A stretch of DNA of 5,758 bases from JAEYLA01 sp035561315 (lineage in GTDB: Bacteria > Bacillota > Clostridia > Christensenellales > CAG-138): NCBI GenBank assembly GCA_035561315.1, contig DATMXR010000178.1, positions 1-5,758 on the forward strand. Reading direction: 5' to 3'. Positions within the stretch are counted from its first letter, which is position 1. Each line of letters begins with the position of its first letter. This document shows, one piece after another, positions 1-5,676 of the stretch. A program made the translations under genes and the position numbers. The notes beneath the pieces are model-generated. The model was not told where the DNA came from. It did not search any database and saw only the letters and a program-made list of their open reading frames with translations.

Positions 1-7
1 TGCACGC

Positions 8-2080
8 ATGAAAGAGTACACTGCGAACAAGATCCGCAACATTGGCATTTTCGGGCATGGCGGCGAGGGAAAGACCACGCTGACCGAGGCCATGCTTTTT
101 AATGCCGGGCTGCTCGACCGTATGGGCCGTGTGGAGGATGGAACCACCACCACGGACTACGACCCGGAAGAAACCCGCCGCACCGTTTCCATAGGCGCAG
201 CGCTTGCGCCCTTTGAATGGAACGGCGTAAAGGTCAATGTGATCGACGCGCCGGGCTTTTTTGATTTCTACGGGGAAGTTGTCGAGAGCATGACGTTGGC
301 GGATTCCGCCCTGATCGTGGTGGGCGCGGTGTCCGGTCCTGTCGTGGGCGCCGAAAAGGCGGTCGATATGTGCAAGAAGTCCAACAAGGCGCGCATGATC
401 GTCGTCAACCAGATGGACCGTGAAAACGCCAACTTTGGCAAGGTCTACGCCGCCATACGCGAAAAGTTCGGCCCCAGCGCCGTCGCCATACAGCTTCCCA
501 TCGTGGAAGGCGGCGCGTTCAAGGGCTATGTCGATATCGTTACCATGAAGGCAAAGCTTTTTGATTTAAAAGGCGATAAAGAGGCCGCCATTCCCGCTTC
601 GCTGCAAGGTGAGGCCGAATCCATCCGCGAAGCTTTGATCGAAGCCGCCGCGGAAGGCGACGAAACGCTCATGGAAAAGTACTTCGAAGGCGAGGAGCTT
701 ACGCAGGAAGAGGTCGTTTCCGGCCTGCGCGCGGGCGTAAAAGAAGGCGTCGTCACGCCCGTGTGCTGCTGCGCCGCCCAGCCCAACATCGGCGTAAAGA
801 CGCTTATTGATAATCTTTTATACTACATGCCCACCGCGGATCAATTGAAGGCCCGCAAAGCGAAGAACGCCAAGACCAACGCGGATGTGGAAATCAAGCA
901 GGACGGCAAGTTCGCGGCCCAGGTCATAAAGACCGTGGCGGACCCGTTCGTGGGCAAGATCTCCATATTCAAGGTGTACTCCGGTTCGCTTTCCGCCGAG
1001 CTTTCCGCCTACAACTCCAATGCGGAAAAGGCGGAAAAGCCTGGCGCCGTCTACATCATGCGCGGCAAGAAGCTCGTCAACGCGGAGAAACTCCTGGCGG
1101 GCGATATCGGCGCCATGGCGAAGCTGCAGTTCACCAACACCGGCGACACGCTGTGCGACGCCGCGGCCCCCGTGCTGTTCGAGCAGATCGAATTCCCGAA
1201 GCCCTGCATCAGCCTGGCCGTCACCGCCAAGAAGCAGGGCGAGGAGGATAAGATCATCGCGGGCCTCAACCGCTTAAAGGAAGAAGACCCGACGATGTCC
1301 CTCGAAAAGAACGCCGAAACCGGCGACGTGCTCATTTCCGGCTTGGGCGAAATGCACCTGGACGTCATCTGCGCCAAACTCAAGAACAAGTTTAACGTGG
1401 AAGCGCAGCTTGTGGACCCGAAGGTGCCCTACCGCGAAACCATACGCGGCACGGCGGAAGCCGAAGGCAAGCACAAGAAGCAGACGGGCGGTTCCGGCCA
1501 GTTCGGCGTGGTGCAGATGCGCTTTGAGCCGCTGCCCGGCGGGGATTTTGAATTCGTCAACGCCATCGTCGGCGGCGTGGTTCCCAGGGAATATGTGCCC
1601 GCCGTAGAAAAGGGCACGCGTGAGGCTTTGCAGCGCGGCGTGCTTGCGGGCTACCCCATGGTGGGCGTCAAGGCCACGCTGTATGACGGCAAGTATCACC
1701 CCGTAGATTCCAAGGAAGTCGCGTTCAAATCCGCCGCGCGCCTTGCCTATAAGGCCGCGTGCGTCAAGGCCAGCCCCGCGCTCATCGAGCCGATCTACCG
1801 CGTGGAGGTGCATGTGCCGGATGAATACATGGGCGACATCATCGGCGATATGAACCGCCGCCGCGGCCGCGTCATCGGCATGAACCCCGCGGAGGGCGGC
1901 CAGGAAGTGGTGGCCGAGGTGCCTCTTGCCGAAGTATTCAAGTACGCCACCGACCTTCGCGCCATGACGCAGGCGCGCGGCTCCTTCAAGATGGAATTCG
2001 TGCGGTATGAGGACGTTCCCGGCAACATCGCGCAGAAGATCATCGAGCAGGCCAAGAAGGAAGAGGACGAAGAGGAATAA
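8..2080 (+). CDS. Elongation factor G-like translational GTPase (fusA2 type)
   Basis: 690 aa, with the full five-domain EF-G plan. Seen: P-loop GHGGEGKTT (residues 16-24), switch I RRTVSI (57-62), G3 DAPG (80-83), G4 NQMD (134-137); domain IV with GGSGQFG (494-500), VPREYVPAVEKG (525-536) and YHPVDS (563-568), where His564 matches the conserved tip histidine of EF-G; domain V from about 594; acidic tail KKEEDEEE. The segment GRVEDG...DYDPEE (40-55) is typical of the bacterial EF-G-like branch rather than canonical FusA, which starts with an AHIDAGKTT P-loop. Known: EF-G drives ribosomal translocation and recycling in the cytoplasm; the role of this branch is poorly defined. Odd: G4 Lys is Gln, the switch I Thr is Ser (S61), and the G5 region reads CCCAAQ (253-258) where EF-G has a GSA-type motif. 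Start: ATG at 8 gives the usual N-terminus, but its ribosome binding site lies before the window. Canonical FusA is unlikely. Confidence 0.93.
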   Translation: MKEYTANKIRNIGIFGHGGEGKTTLTEAMLFNAGLLDRMGRVEDGTTTTDYDPEETRRTVSIGAALAPFEWNGVKVNVIDAPGFFDFYGEVVESMTLADSALIVVGAVSGPVVGAEKAVDMCKKSNKARMIVVNQMDRENANFGKVYAAIREKFGPSAVAIQLPIVEGGAFKGYVDIVTMKAKLFDLKGDKEAAIPASLQGEAESIREALIEAAAEGDETLMEKYFEGEELTQEEVVSGLRAGVKEGVVTPVCCCAAQPNIGVKTLIDNLLYYMPTADQLKARKAKNAKTNADVEIKQDGKFAAQVIKTVADPFVGKISIFKVYSGSLSAELSAYNSNAEKAEKPGAVYIMRGKKLVNAEKLLAGDIGAMAKLQFTNTGDTLCDAAAPVLFEQIEFPKPCISLAVTAKKQGEEDKIIAGLNRLKEEDPTMSLEKNAETGDVLISGLGEMHLDVICAKLKNKFNVEAQLVDPKVPYRETIRGTAEAEGKHKKQTGGSGQFGVVQMRFEPLPGGDFEFVNAIVGGVVPREYVPAVEKGTREALQRGVLAGYPMVGVKATLYDGKYHPVDSKEVAFKSAARLAYKAACVKASPALIEPIYRVEVHVPDEYMGDIIGDMNRRRGRVIGMNPAEGGQEVVAEVPLAEVFKYATDLRAMTQARGSFKMEFVRYEDVPGNIAQKIIEQAKKEEDEEE

Positions 2081-2091
2081 TCCGTATCGGC

Positions 2092-2144
2092 AATGGGGCT
2101 GTGTGCATTCGCGTATCGCGCGTTTTGCATGCGGCCCCGTTTTT
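2092..2144 (+). terminator. Rho-independent terminator after the EF-G-like gene
   Basis: The arms 2095-2107 (GGGGCTGTGTGCA) and 2126-2138 (TGCATGCGGCCCC) pair over 13 bp, including three G-U wobbles. AAT/GTT flanks (2092-2094 with 2139-2141) can extend the stem. The tail is five T (2140-2144). The loop contains a small CGCG-TAT-CGCG hairpin (2110-2120). Because the wobbles become A-C mismatches on the other strand, the structure suits plus-strand RNA only. It begins 11 bp after the stop codon and separates this gene from thrB. Confidence 0.85.
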
Positions 2145-2155
2145 ATAAACGACTG

Positions 2156-2161
2156 AAGGAG
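2156..2161 (+). promoter_or_regulatory. Ribosome binding site of thrB
   Basis: AAGGAG, four bases (CACT) before the ATG at 2166. It supports that start and follows the terminator U-tract by only 11 bases, so thrB has almost no leader of its own. Confidence 0.85.
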
Positions 2162-2165
2162 CACT

Positions 2166-3056
2166 ATGCGTACCATCACCATTCCGGCCACAAGCGCCAA
2201 CCTTGGCCCGGGGTTCGATTGCCTTGGCGTCGCGCTGGGCTGTTACAATTCCGTTTCCTTTGAGTTTACGCAAACCGGTCTTGCGATCGATTTGCAGAAT
2301 ACCGATCTCGGAAGGATCCCTTCGGACGAACGAAACCTTGTCTACCGCGTGTTTGCGGGCACGCTGCGCAGGTACGACCGGGCGGTCCCGGGCGTCCGTT
2401 TTTCGCAGAAAAACGGCATTCCCGCCATGCGCGGCATGGGCAGCTCCGCCGCCTGCGCGGTGGCGGGCGTCGTCATGGCGAACGAATACCTCGGCCATAC
2501 GCTCACCGTGCAGCAAATGATAGACCTCTGCACGGAGCAGGAAGGCCACCCGGACAATATACTCCCCGCGCTTTTGGGCGGGTTCACCGTGGGCTGCATG
2601 GATGAAAAGCAGGTGCGCTACGTGCGGTTCACGCCGCCGGAGGAATTAACCTGCGCCGTGTTCATCCCGCCGTTTTCGCTTTCCACCCGCAAGGCGCGCG
2701 CAGCGCTCCCCGCCATGGTCACGTTGAAGGACGCGGTATTCAACCTTTCGCATGCGTCGCTTTTGACCGCGGCCATCGCGGGCGGGCAGATCGACCTGTT
2801 GCAGTACGCCATGCGGGACGCGCTGCACCAGCCCTACCGCATGCCGCTTGTGCCGGGGTACCGGGAGATCGTGCGCATCGCGCAGGGCGCGGGGGCGATG
2901 GCGACCTGCCTTTCCGGCGCGGGGCCGACGATGATCTCCTTCCTGAAAGGCGGCGAAGGCTTTTTGGAGGCCGTCCGGCCGGGGGTAAAGGCGCTCGACG
3001 GCGGCTGGCGGGTAAAATTACTCAATATAGACCCCTGCGGGTACCGGGTGGAGTAA
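2166..3056 (+). CDS. thrB: Homoserine kinase (GHMP kinase family)
   Basis: 296 aa, close to the usual size of about 300. It phosphorylates L-homoserine with ATP to O-phospho-L-homoserine, the substrate of threonine synthase, in the cytoplasm. Seen: the ThrB N-terminus ATSANLGPGFDCLG (residues 8-21); the GHMP phosphate-binding motif PAMRGMGSSAA (86-96), where the family usually has GLGSSAA; EGHPDN (126-131), the conserved acidic segment near Mg and substrate; STRKAR (173-178), typical of ThrB; and the C-terminal GHMP motif CLSGAGPT (248-255). These together favour ThrB over mevalonate, galactose or CDP-ME kinases. The usual partners hom and thrC are not in the window. It is the first gene of a tight run, with the next start 28 bp downstream. 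No promoter is convincing in the 85 bp upstream, which is mostly terminator, so it may depend on read-through. No truncation or missing motif is visible. Confidence 0.95.
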   Translation: MRTITIPATSANLGPGFDCLGVALGCYNSVSFEFTQTGLAIDLQNTDLGRIPSDERNLVYRVFAGTLRRYDRAVPGVRFSQKNGIPAMRGMGSSAACAVAGVVMANEYLGHTLTVQQMIDLCTEQEGHPDNILPALLGGFTVGCMDEKQVRYVRFTPPEELTCAVFIPPFSLSTRKARAALPAMVTLKDAVFNLSHASLLTAAIAGGQIDLLQYAMRDALHQPYRMPLVPGYREIVRIAQGAGAMATCLSGAGPTMISFLKGGEGFLEAVRPGVKALDGGWRVKLLNIDPCGYRVE

Positions 3057-3075
3057 GCCCGAAGCCATATTGTTT

Positions 3076-3081
3076 GGAGGG
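3076..3081 (+). promoter_or_regulatory. Ribosome binding site deciding the hydrolase start
   Basis: GGAGGG, followed by TAT and the ATG at 3085. An in-frame TTG at 3070 would place this site inside the gene, so the ATG at 3085 is the better start. Confidence 0.88.
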
Positions 3082-3084
3082 TAT

Positions 3085-3639
3085 ATGAAACGTGCGTTGG
3101 TGTTGATCGATATCCAGAACGATTATTTTCCCGGCGGCAGAAACGAGCTGTTTGCCCCGGAACAGGCGGCGCAATCCGCTTCGCGGGCGCTTCTTCGTTT
3201 CAGGCAAAACGGCTGGCCCGTCTGCCACGTTCAGCATGTGAGCACAGGTGATACGGCCACGTTTTTTTTGCCCGGCACGCCGGGCATGGAAATTTACAAA
3301 GCGGTCGCCCCGCAGGGCGGGGAGCCGGTATTCATAAAGCACGCGCCCAACGCGTTTTTTGAAACCGGGCTTTTGCAGGCTTTACAGGAACGCGGGATAC
3401 GGGAACTTGTCGTCTGCGGTATGATGACCCATATGTGCGTGGATACTTCCGTGCGCGCGGCCAGGGATCACGGGCTCCAGGTAACGCTGCTGCATGACGC
3501 GTGCGCCACGGGAGACCTTGTTTGGAAGGGGAAGACCGTACCGGCGCAGGCCGTCCACGCCGCGTATATGGCGGCGCTGGACGGATCGTTTGCAAGGGTA
3601 GTATCCACGGAGGAATTCTTACAGGAGCTTGCCCGCTAA
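3085..3639 (+). CDS. Isochorismatase-family cysteine hydrolase
   Basis: 184 aa, a single isochorismatase/nicotinamidase-like alpha/beta domain, cytoplasmic, with no signal peptide or membrane segment. Seen: the strand-1 motif LVLIDIQNDYF with catalytic Asp9; Lys85 in PVFIKHAPNAF; and the nucleophile Cys118 in VVCGMMTHMCVDTS, preceded by the usual cis-peptide segment. This completes the Asp-Lys-Cys triad. DACAT (138-142) is the usual segment after the nucleophile helix. The metal-binding Asp-x-His motif of nicotinamidases is absent: the equivalent region reads HVQHVSTGD. That makes PncA unlikely. Members hydrolyse amides or the isochorismate vinyl ether; the substrate here cannot be read from the sequence. 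It sits 28 bp after thrB and 21 bp before the acetyltransferase, so co-transcription is likely. The ATG at 3085 was chosen over TTG 3070 from the ribosome binding site position. Confidence 0.9.
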   Translation: MKRALVLIDIQNDYFPGGRNELFAPEQAAQSASRALLRFRQNGWPVCHVQHVSTGDTATFFLPGTPGMEIYKAVAPQGGEPVFIKHAPNAFFETGLLQALQERGIRELVVCGMMTHMCVDTSVRAARDHGLQVTLLHDACATGDLVWKGKTVPAQAVHAAYMAALDGSFARVVSTEEFLQELAR

Positions 3640-3656
3640 AGCGGGAGGCAGGGAGG
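3632..3656 (+). promoter_or_regulatory. Stop-codon hairpin and duplicated ribosome binding site before the acetyltransferase
   Basis: CCCGC (3632-3636) and GCGGG (3641-3645) can pair around TAAA, which contains the hydrolase stop codon. GGGAGG occurs twice, at 3643-3648 and 3651-3656. The second copy lies four bases before the ATG at 3661 and is the likely working site; the first partly overlaps the hairpin arm. The layout suggests translational coupling, since a ribosome ending the hydrolase would open the hairpin. This is inference; the 5-bp stem is short. Confidence 0.5.
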
Positions 3657-3660
3657 CCCT

Positions 3661-4089
3661 ATGGACATCCGTCTTGCCCGCGCGGAGGACGCTGACGCCG
3701 CCTATGCGCTGATGTGCGACATGGAAGCGGCGCGGCTCGACGAGGCGGCGTTCCGGCGCATCTACGCGGACATGCTTCACAACCCCATGTCGCCCTGCCT
3801 GGCGGCCGGGGAAGAGGGCGATATCATAGGCTTTCTGCATCTGCGCATGGAGGAACAGCTCTGCCGCTGCGGAAGGGTAGCGGAAGTGATGGAGCTGATC
3901 GTCCGTTCCGACGTCCGCTCCCGCGGCGTAGGCGCGCGCCTGCTCGGAGAAGCAAAGCGGCTGGCCGGGGAAAACGGCTGCATACGCCTTGAGGCGGCCA
4001 GCAATATGGTAAGGGAGCGCGCGCACGCGTTTTACCGGAAACAGGGCATGGAAACGACGCATGTCAAGCTGACGATGCGGCTGGAATAG
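3661..4089 (+). CDS. GNAT N-acetyltransferase, PhnO-like
   Basis: 142 aa, a single GNAT fold using acetyl-CoA. Seen: N-terminal beta1 IRLARAEDADAAYALM (residues 3-18); central strand EVMELIVRSD (75-84); the acetyl-CoA pyrophosphate loop RSRGVGA (86-92), a good R-x-x-G-x-G/A motif; and the C-terminal AHAFYRKQGM (121-130), with the Tyr expected near the thiol. From memory, length and order of features resemble E. coli PhnO: YAL-C near the N-terminus, E-ELIV before the CoA loop, SN-V-R--AH-FY at the end. PhnO acetylates aminoalkylphosphonates. That resemblance covers most of the length but was not computed, and no phosphonate genes are in view, so the substrate is open; other small amines or amino acids are possible. 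It is the last gene of the thrB run, 21 bp after the hydrolase, and is followed by a hairpin. Confidence 0.87.
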   Translation: MDIRLARAEDADAAYALMCDMEAARLDEAAFRRIYADMLHNPMSPCLAAGEEGDIIGFLHLRMEEQLCRCGRVAEVMELIVRSDVRSRGVGARLLGEAKRLAGENGCIRLEAASNMVRERAHAFYRKQGMETTHVKLTMRLE

Positions 4090-4119
4090 AGCAAAAAGAA
4101 GAAACCGGAACATAGGAAA

Positions 4120-4151
4120 GAGGCTGTCGCACTGGGAAAAGCGACAGCCTC
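4120..4151. terminator. Perfect hairpin after the thrB run, possible bidirectional terminator
   Basis: GAGGCTGTCGC (4120-4130) and GCGACAGCCTC (4141-4151) form a perfect 11-bp stem around a ten-base loop. It lies 30 bp after the acetyltransferase stop, in a convergent intergenic region. The plus-strand tail is only moderately T-rich (CGTTGTTGATT), and the minus-strand tail begins TTTCC. It is symmetric enough to stop transcription from either side, but weak tails keep confidence moderate. Confidence 0.6.
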
Positions 4152-4170
4152 CGTTGTTGATTACCGTGAT

Positions 4171-4247
4171 AGGGAGCGCCGCTCGGCTCCCTCTGGCGAG
4201 GGAGCTGTCGGCTGAAAGCCGACCGAGGGAGAGGCAACCCCTTTTTT
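4171..4247. repeat. Intergenic mosaic hairpin repeat (GAGGGAG/CTCCCTC type)
   Basis: One CTCCCTC arm (4187-4193) can pair with any of three partners: AGGGAGC (4171-4177), GAGGGAG (4198-4204, giving an 8-bp stem GCTCCCTC/GAGGGAGC with loop TGGC) or GAGGGAG (4225-4231). A second hairpin, GTCGGCT-GAA-AGCCGAC (4207-4223), is perfect over 7 bp. A T6 run follows at 4242-4247. The unit 'CTCCCTC, short loop, GAGGGAGCTGTC, variable hairpin, CGAGGGAG' is one I recognise as a dispersed intergenic element in gut Clostridia genomes; its copy number cannot be seen from this single window. No coding sequence is evident in it. It may add to termination between the convergent genes. Confidence 0.6.
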
Positions 4248-4252
4248 ATTGC

Positions 4253-4270
4253 AAAACGGCAGCGCCGCTT
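4253..4270 (-). terminator. Weak terminator after ohr
   Basis: On the minus strand AAGCGGC, loop GCT, GCCGTTT gives a 7-bp stem with one G-U wobble, the last U of the TTTT run lying just outside it. It begins 12 bases past the ohr stop codon. The stem and U-run are short, so it may need help from the hairpins further along. Confidence 0.4.
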
Positions 4271-4282
4271 GTCAAATACGTA

Positions 4283-4699
4283 TTATAAAATTTCCGCCTT
4301 TAGCGTCACGGGAATGTTGCCCATCGTCGCCTTGGAATAAGGGCAGACGGTGTGGGCCTCGCGCATGATATCGTCCGCCGTGGCCTGGTCCAGTTCCTTA
4401 AAGAGACCGGTGATGTCAGCGGAAAGAACATGTCCGCCGTTCACGATATCAAGCCCAACCGTCAGCTTGGCTTCCGGCAGGGGGATGCGGAGCTTGCGTG
4501 CGCGGATCACATGGTGCAAAGCGCCTCCAAAGCATGCGGCGTATCCCGCCGCGAAAAGCTGTTCCGGGTTGACCGCGTCGTCGGTATTCCCGCCCATTGC
4601 GATGGGGGAAGCCAATTCAAACGTCAATTTGCTGTTCTCCACGGTGACGACGCCGTTGCGCCCGTTCACGGAGCGCGCGGTGGTTTGGTACAATGCCAT
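4283..4699 (-). CDS. ohr: Organic hydroperoxide reductase Ohr (OsmC/Ohr family)
   Basis: 138 aa, the usual Ohr size of about 140. It reduces organic and fatty-acid hydroperoxides to alcohols with two reactive cysteines, re-reduced in known members through lipoylated proteins; cytoplasmic homodimer. Seen, numbering from the chosen ATG: NGRNG with Arg14, the conserved active-site arginine; NPEQLFAAGYAACFGGAL (44-61), with Glu46 and peroxidatic Cys56; and VCPYSKATMGNI (118-129), with resolving Cys119. The NPEQLFA and VCPYS motifs favour Ohr over OsmC. Start: an in-frame TTG at 4717 would add six residues, but AAAGGGG (4714-4708) fits the ATG at 4699, giving the family N-terminus MALYQTTA. It is transcribed away from the HAD gene and convergent with the thrB run. 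No ohrR-type regulator gene is in the window. Confidence 0.94.
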   Translation of the reverse strand: MALYQTTARSVNGRNGVVTVENSKLTFELASPIAMGGNTDDAVNPEQLFAAGYAACFGGALHHVIRARKLRIPLPEAKLTVGLDIVNGGHVLSADITGLFKELDQATADDIMREAHTVCPYSKATMGNIPVTLKAEIL

Positions 4700-4707
4700 A
4701 AATCCCG

Positions 4708-4714
4708 CCCCTTT
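4708..4714 (-). promoter_or_regulatory. Ribosome binding site of ohr
   Basis: AAAGGGG on the minus strand, eight bases before the ATG at 4699. The upstream in-frame TTG (4717-4715) would overlap this site, so it decides for the ATG. Confidence 0.7.
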
Positions 4715-4729
4715 CAAATGTGGTCTTTC

Positions 4730-4743
4730 TACTTAAGTATAAT
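4730..4743. promoter_or_regulatory. Palindrome with overlapping -10-like elements upstream of ohr
   Basis: TACTTAAGTA (4730-4739) is a perfect 10-bp palindrome. It overlaps TATACT on the minus strand (4741-4736), a plausible ohr -10 about 37 bp before the start codon, and a perfect TATAAT on the plus strand (4738-4743). Neither has a good -35: the best for ohr matches TTGACA at 3 of 6 bases (17-bp spacer, minus strand GTTTCA), and the plus-strand one has none. The palindrome is where a dimeric repressor could act on ohr. That role is inference. Confidence 0.45.
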
Positions 4744-4814
4744 GCCCCGCGCCCCGTTTGAAACAGGGAACGGGACAATCCTTTTAAGAAGCGGTTTGTC
4801 CGCGGGGAAACTGT

Positions 4815-4843
4815 TTGCCCATACCGGAGCGTTGCGGTATACT
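4815..4843 (+). promoter_or_regulatory. Sigma-A-type promoter of the HAD phosphatase gene
   Basis: TTGCCC (4815-4820), a 17-bp spacer, then TATACT (4838-4843): 4 of 6 and 5 of 6 matches to consensus. The predicted start near 4850 leaves a leader of about 30 bases containing the ribosome binding site, a good fit for the gene at 4882. Confidence 0.65.
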
Positions 4844-4869
4844 GGAGGCGAGTAGAATAAAAAGAATAC

Positions 4870-4875
4870 AAGGGG
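4870..4875 (+). promoter_or_regulatory. Ribosome binding site of the HAD phosphatase gene
   Basis: AAGGGG, six bases before the ATG at 4882. The leader before it is A-rich (AATAAAAAGAATAC). Confidence 0.75.
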
Positions 4876-4881
4876 TATTAC

Positions 4882-5658
4882 ATGGAGATCTTGCGTAACA
4901 AAAAGGCGTTTATCTGCGACATGGACGGCGTTCTCTACCACGGGGACAGGCTGCTCCCCGGCGTACCCAAATTTGTGGAATGGCTCAAGGGAAACAACAA
5001 GAAGTTTTTGTTTCTGACCAACAACAGCGGCTATACCCCGCGCGAGCTGCAGCAGAAGCTTGCGCGGCTGGGCATAGAGGTGGATGCGGATTGCTTTTAC
5101 ACAAGCGCGCTTGCCACCGCGAGCTTTTTAGCCAGCCAGTATCCCGATTGCAGCGCCTACGTGCTGGGCCAGCCGGGGCTGATCAACGCCCTTTACAACG
5201 TTGGAATCACCATGAACAGCGTCAACCCGGATTATGTGGTGGTGGGCGAAAGCTACAGCCTCAATTACGAAATGCTCGAGCGCGCCACGTACCTTGTCAA
5301 CAAGGGCGCGCGCCTGATCGGCTGCAATTCCGATCTCACCGGCCCCACGGAGCAGGGCATGGCCCCCGCCTGCCGGGCACTTATCGCGCCCATCGAGCTT
5401 GCGACCGGGGTCAGCGCCTACTTTGTGGGCAAACCCAACCCGCTCATGATGCGCCACGCGCTCAAAAAGCTGCAGACGCTGCCCGGCGATACCGCCATCG
5501 TGGGCGACCGGATGGATACGGACATCATGGCGGGCGTGGAAGCGGAGATCGATACCGTATTGGTGCTTTCCGGCGTGACCTCGCGGGATATGCTGGTGAA
5601 GTTCCCGTACCGCCCCAAGTACGTGCTGGAGGGCGTAGGGGACATCCCGGAAATGTAA
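4882..5658 (+). CDS. HAD-IIA family phosphatase, NagD-like
   Basis: 258 aa, matching the 250-270 aa of NagD/AraL/pNPPase-type HAD-IIA enzymes. These remove phosphate from small phosphorylated metabolites (nucleotides, sugar phosphates, glycolate phosphate in various members) using Mg. Seen: motif I ICDMDGVLYHG with nucleophile Asp13 and acid/base Asp15; motif II FLTNNS with Thr46-Asn47-Asn48; the C2 cap between about 60 and 175; motif III Lys184 in VGKPNP; motif IV VGDRMDTDIMAG with Asp209 and Asp214. All catalytic residues are present. The GKPNP and GDRMDTD spellings are typical of HAD-IIA. The substrate cannot be read from sequence, as cap specificity is poorly predictable. It is a single-gene unit, with its own promoter upstream and a strong terminator 18 bp after the stop codon. 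It diverges from ohr, with no evident functional link. Confidence 0.93.
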   Translation: MEILRNKKAFICDMDGVLYHGDRLLPGVPKFVEWLKGNNKKFLFLTNNSGYTPRELQQKLARLGIEVDADCFYTSALATASFLASQYPDCSAYVLGQPGLINALYNVGITMNSVNPDYVVVGESYSLNYEMLERATYLVNKGARLIGCNSDLTGPTEQGMAPACRALIAPIELATGVSAYFVGKPNPLMMRHALKKLQTLPGDTAIVGDRMDTDIMAGVEAEIDTVLVLSGVTSRDMLVKFPYRPKYVLEGVGDIPEM

Positions 5659-5676
5659 CATGTGTGGAACCCATTG

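Noticed and set aside
2144..2149. TATAAA as a -10 box for thrB
   Set aside because: The only -35-like element (TTGCAT, 2125-2130) is 13 bases away, and the resulting transcript would start within the ribosome binding site.
1274..2200. Long minus-strand open frame (308 codons) opposite the EF-G-like gene
   Set aside because: It lies antisense to strongly conserved EF-G domains IV and V. GC-rich third positions leave few stops on the opposite strand, and its His/Ala/Gly/Val-rich product has no recognisable motif.
3070..3084. Upstream TTG start for the isochorismatase-family gene
   Set aside because: It would put the only ribosome binding site (GGAGGG, 3076-3081) inside the coding region and add five residues before the usual N-terminus.
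3085..3639. Nicotinamidase (PncA) assignment
   Set aside because: The metal-binding Asp-x-His motif expected between the catalytic Asp and Lys is missing.
4171..4247. CRISPR array or full insertion sequence
   Set aside because: There are no regularly spaced identical repeats with unique spacers and no transposase. The short GAGGGAG copies are explained by hairpin arms.
4738..4743. Consensus TATAAT as the HAD gene promoter
   Set aside because: No -35 element lies 15-19 bases upstream, while TTGCCC-N17-TATACT at 4815-4843 fits better and closer to the gene.
4753..4801. Short inverted repeats CCCGTT/AACGGG and GGACAA/TTGTCC as a riboswitch or attenuator
   Set aside because: They are only 6-bp arms that do not form one coherent fold, and they lie upstream of the likely HAD transcript start.
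4352..4855. Plus-strand open frame of 167 codons opposite ohr and across the divergent promoter region
   Set aside because: It overlaps the intact Ohr active-site segments antisense and spans the HAD promoter. The product shows no domain.
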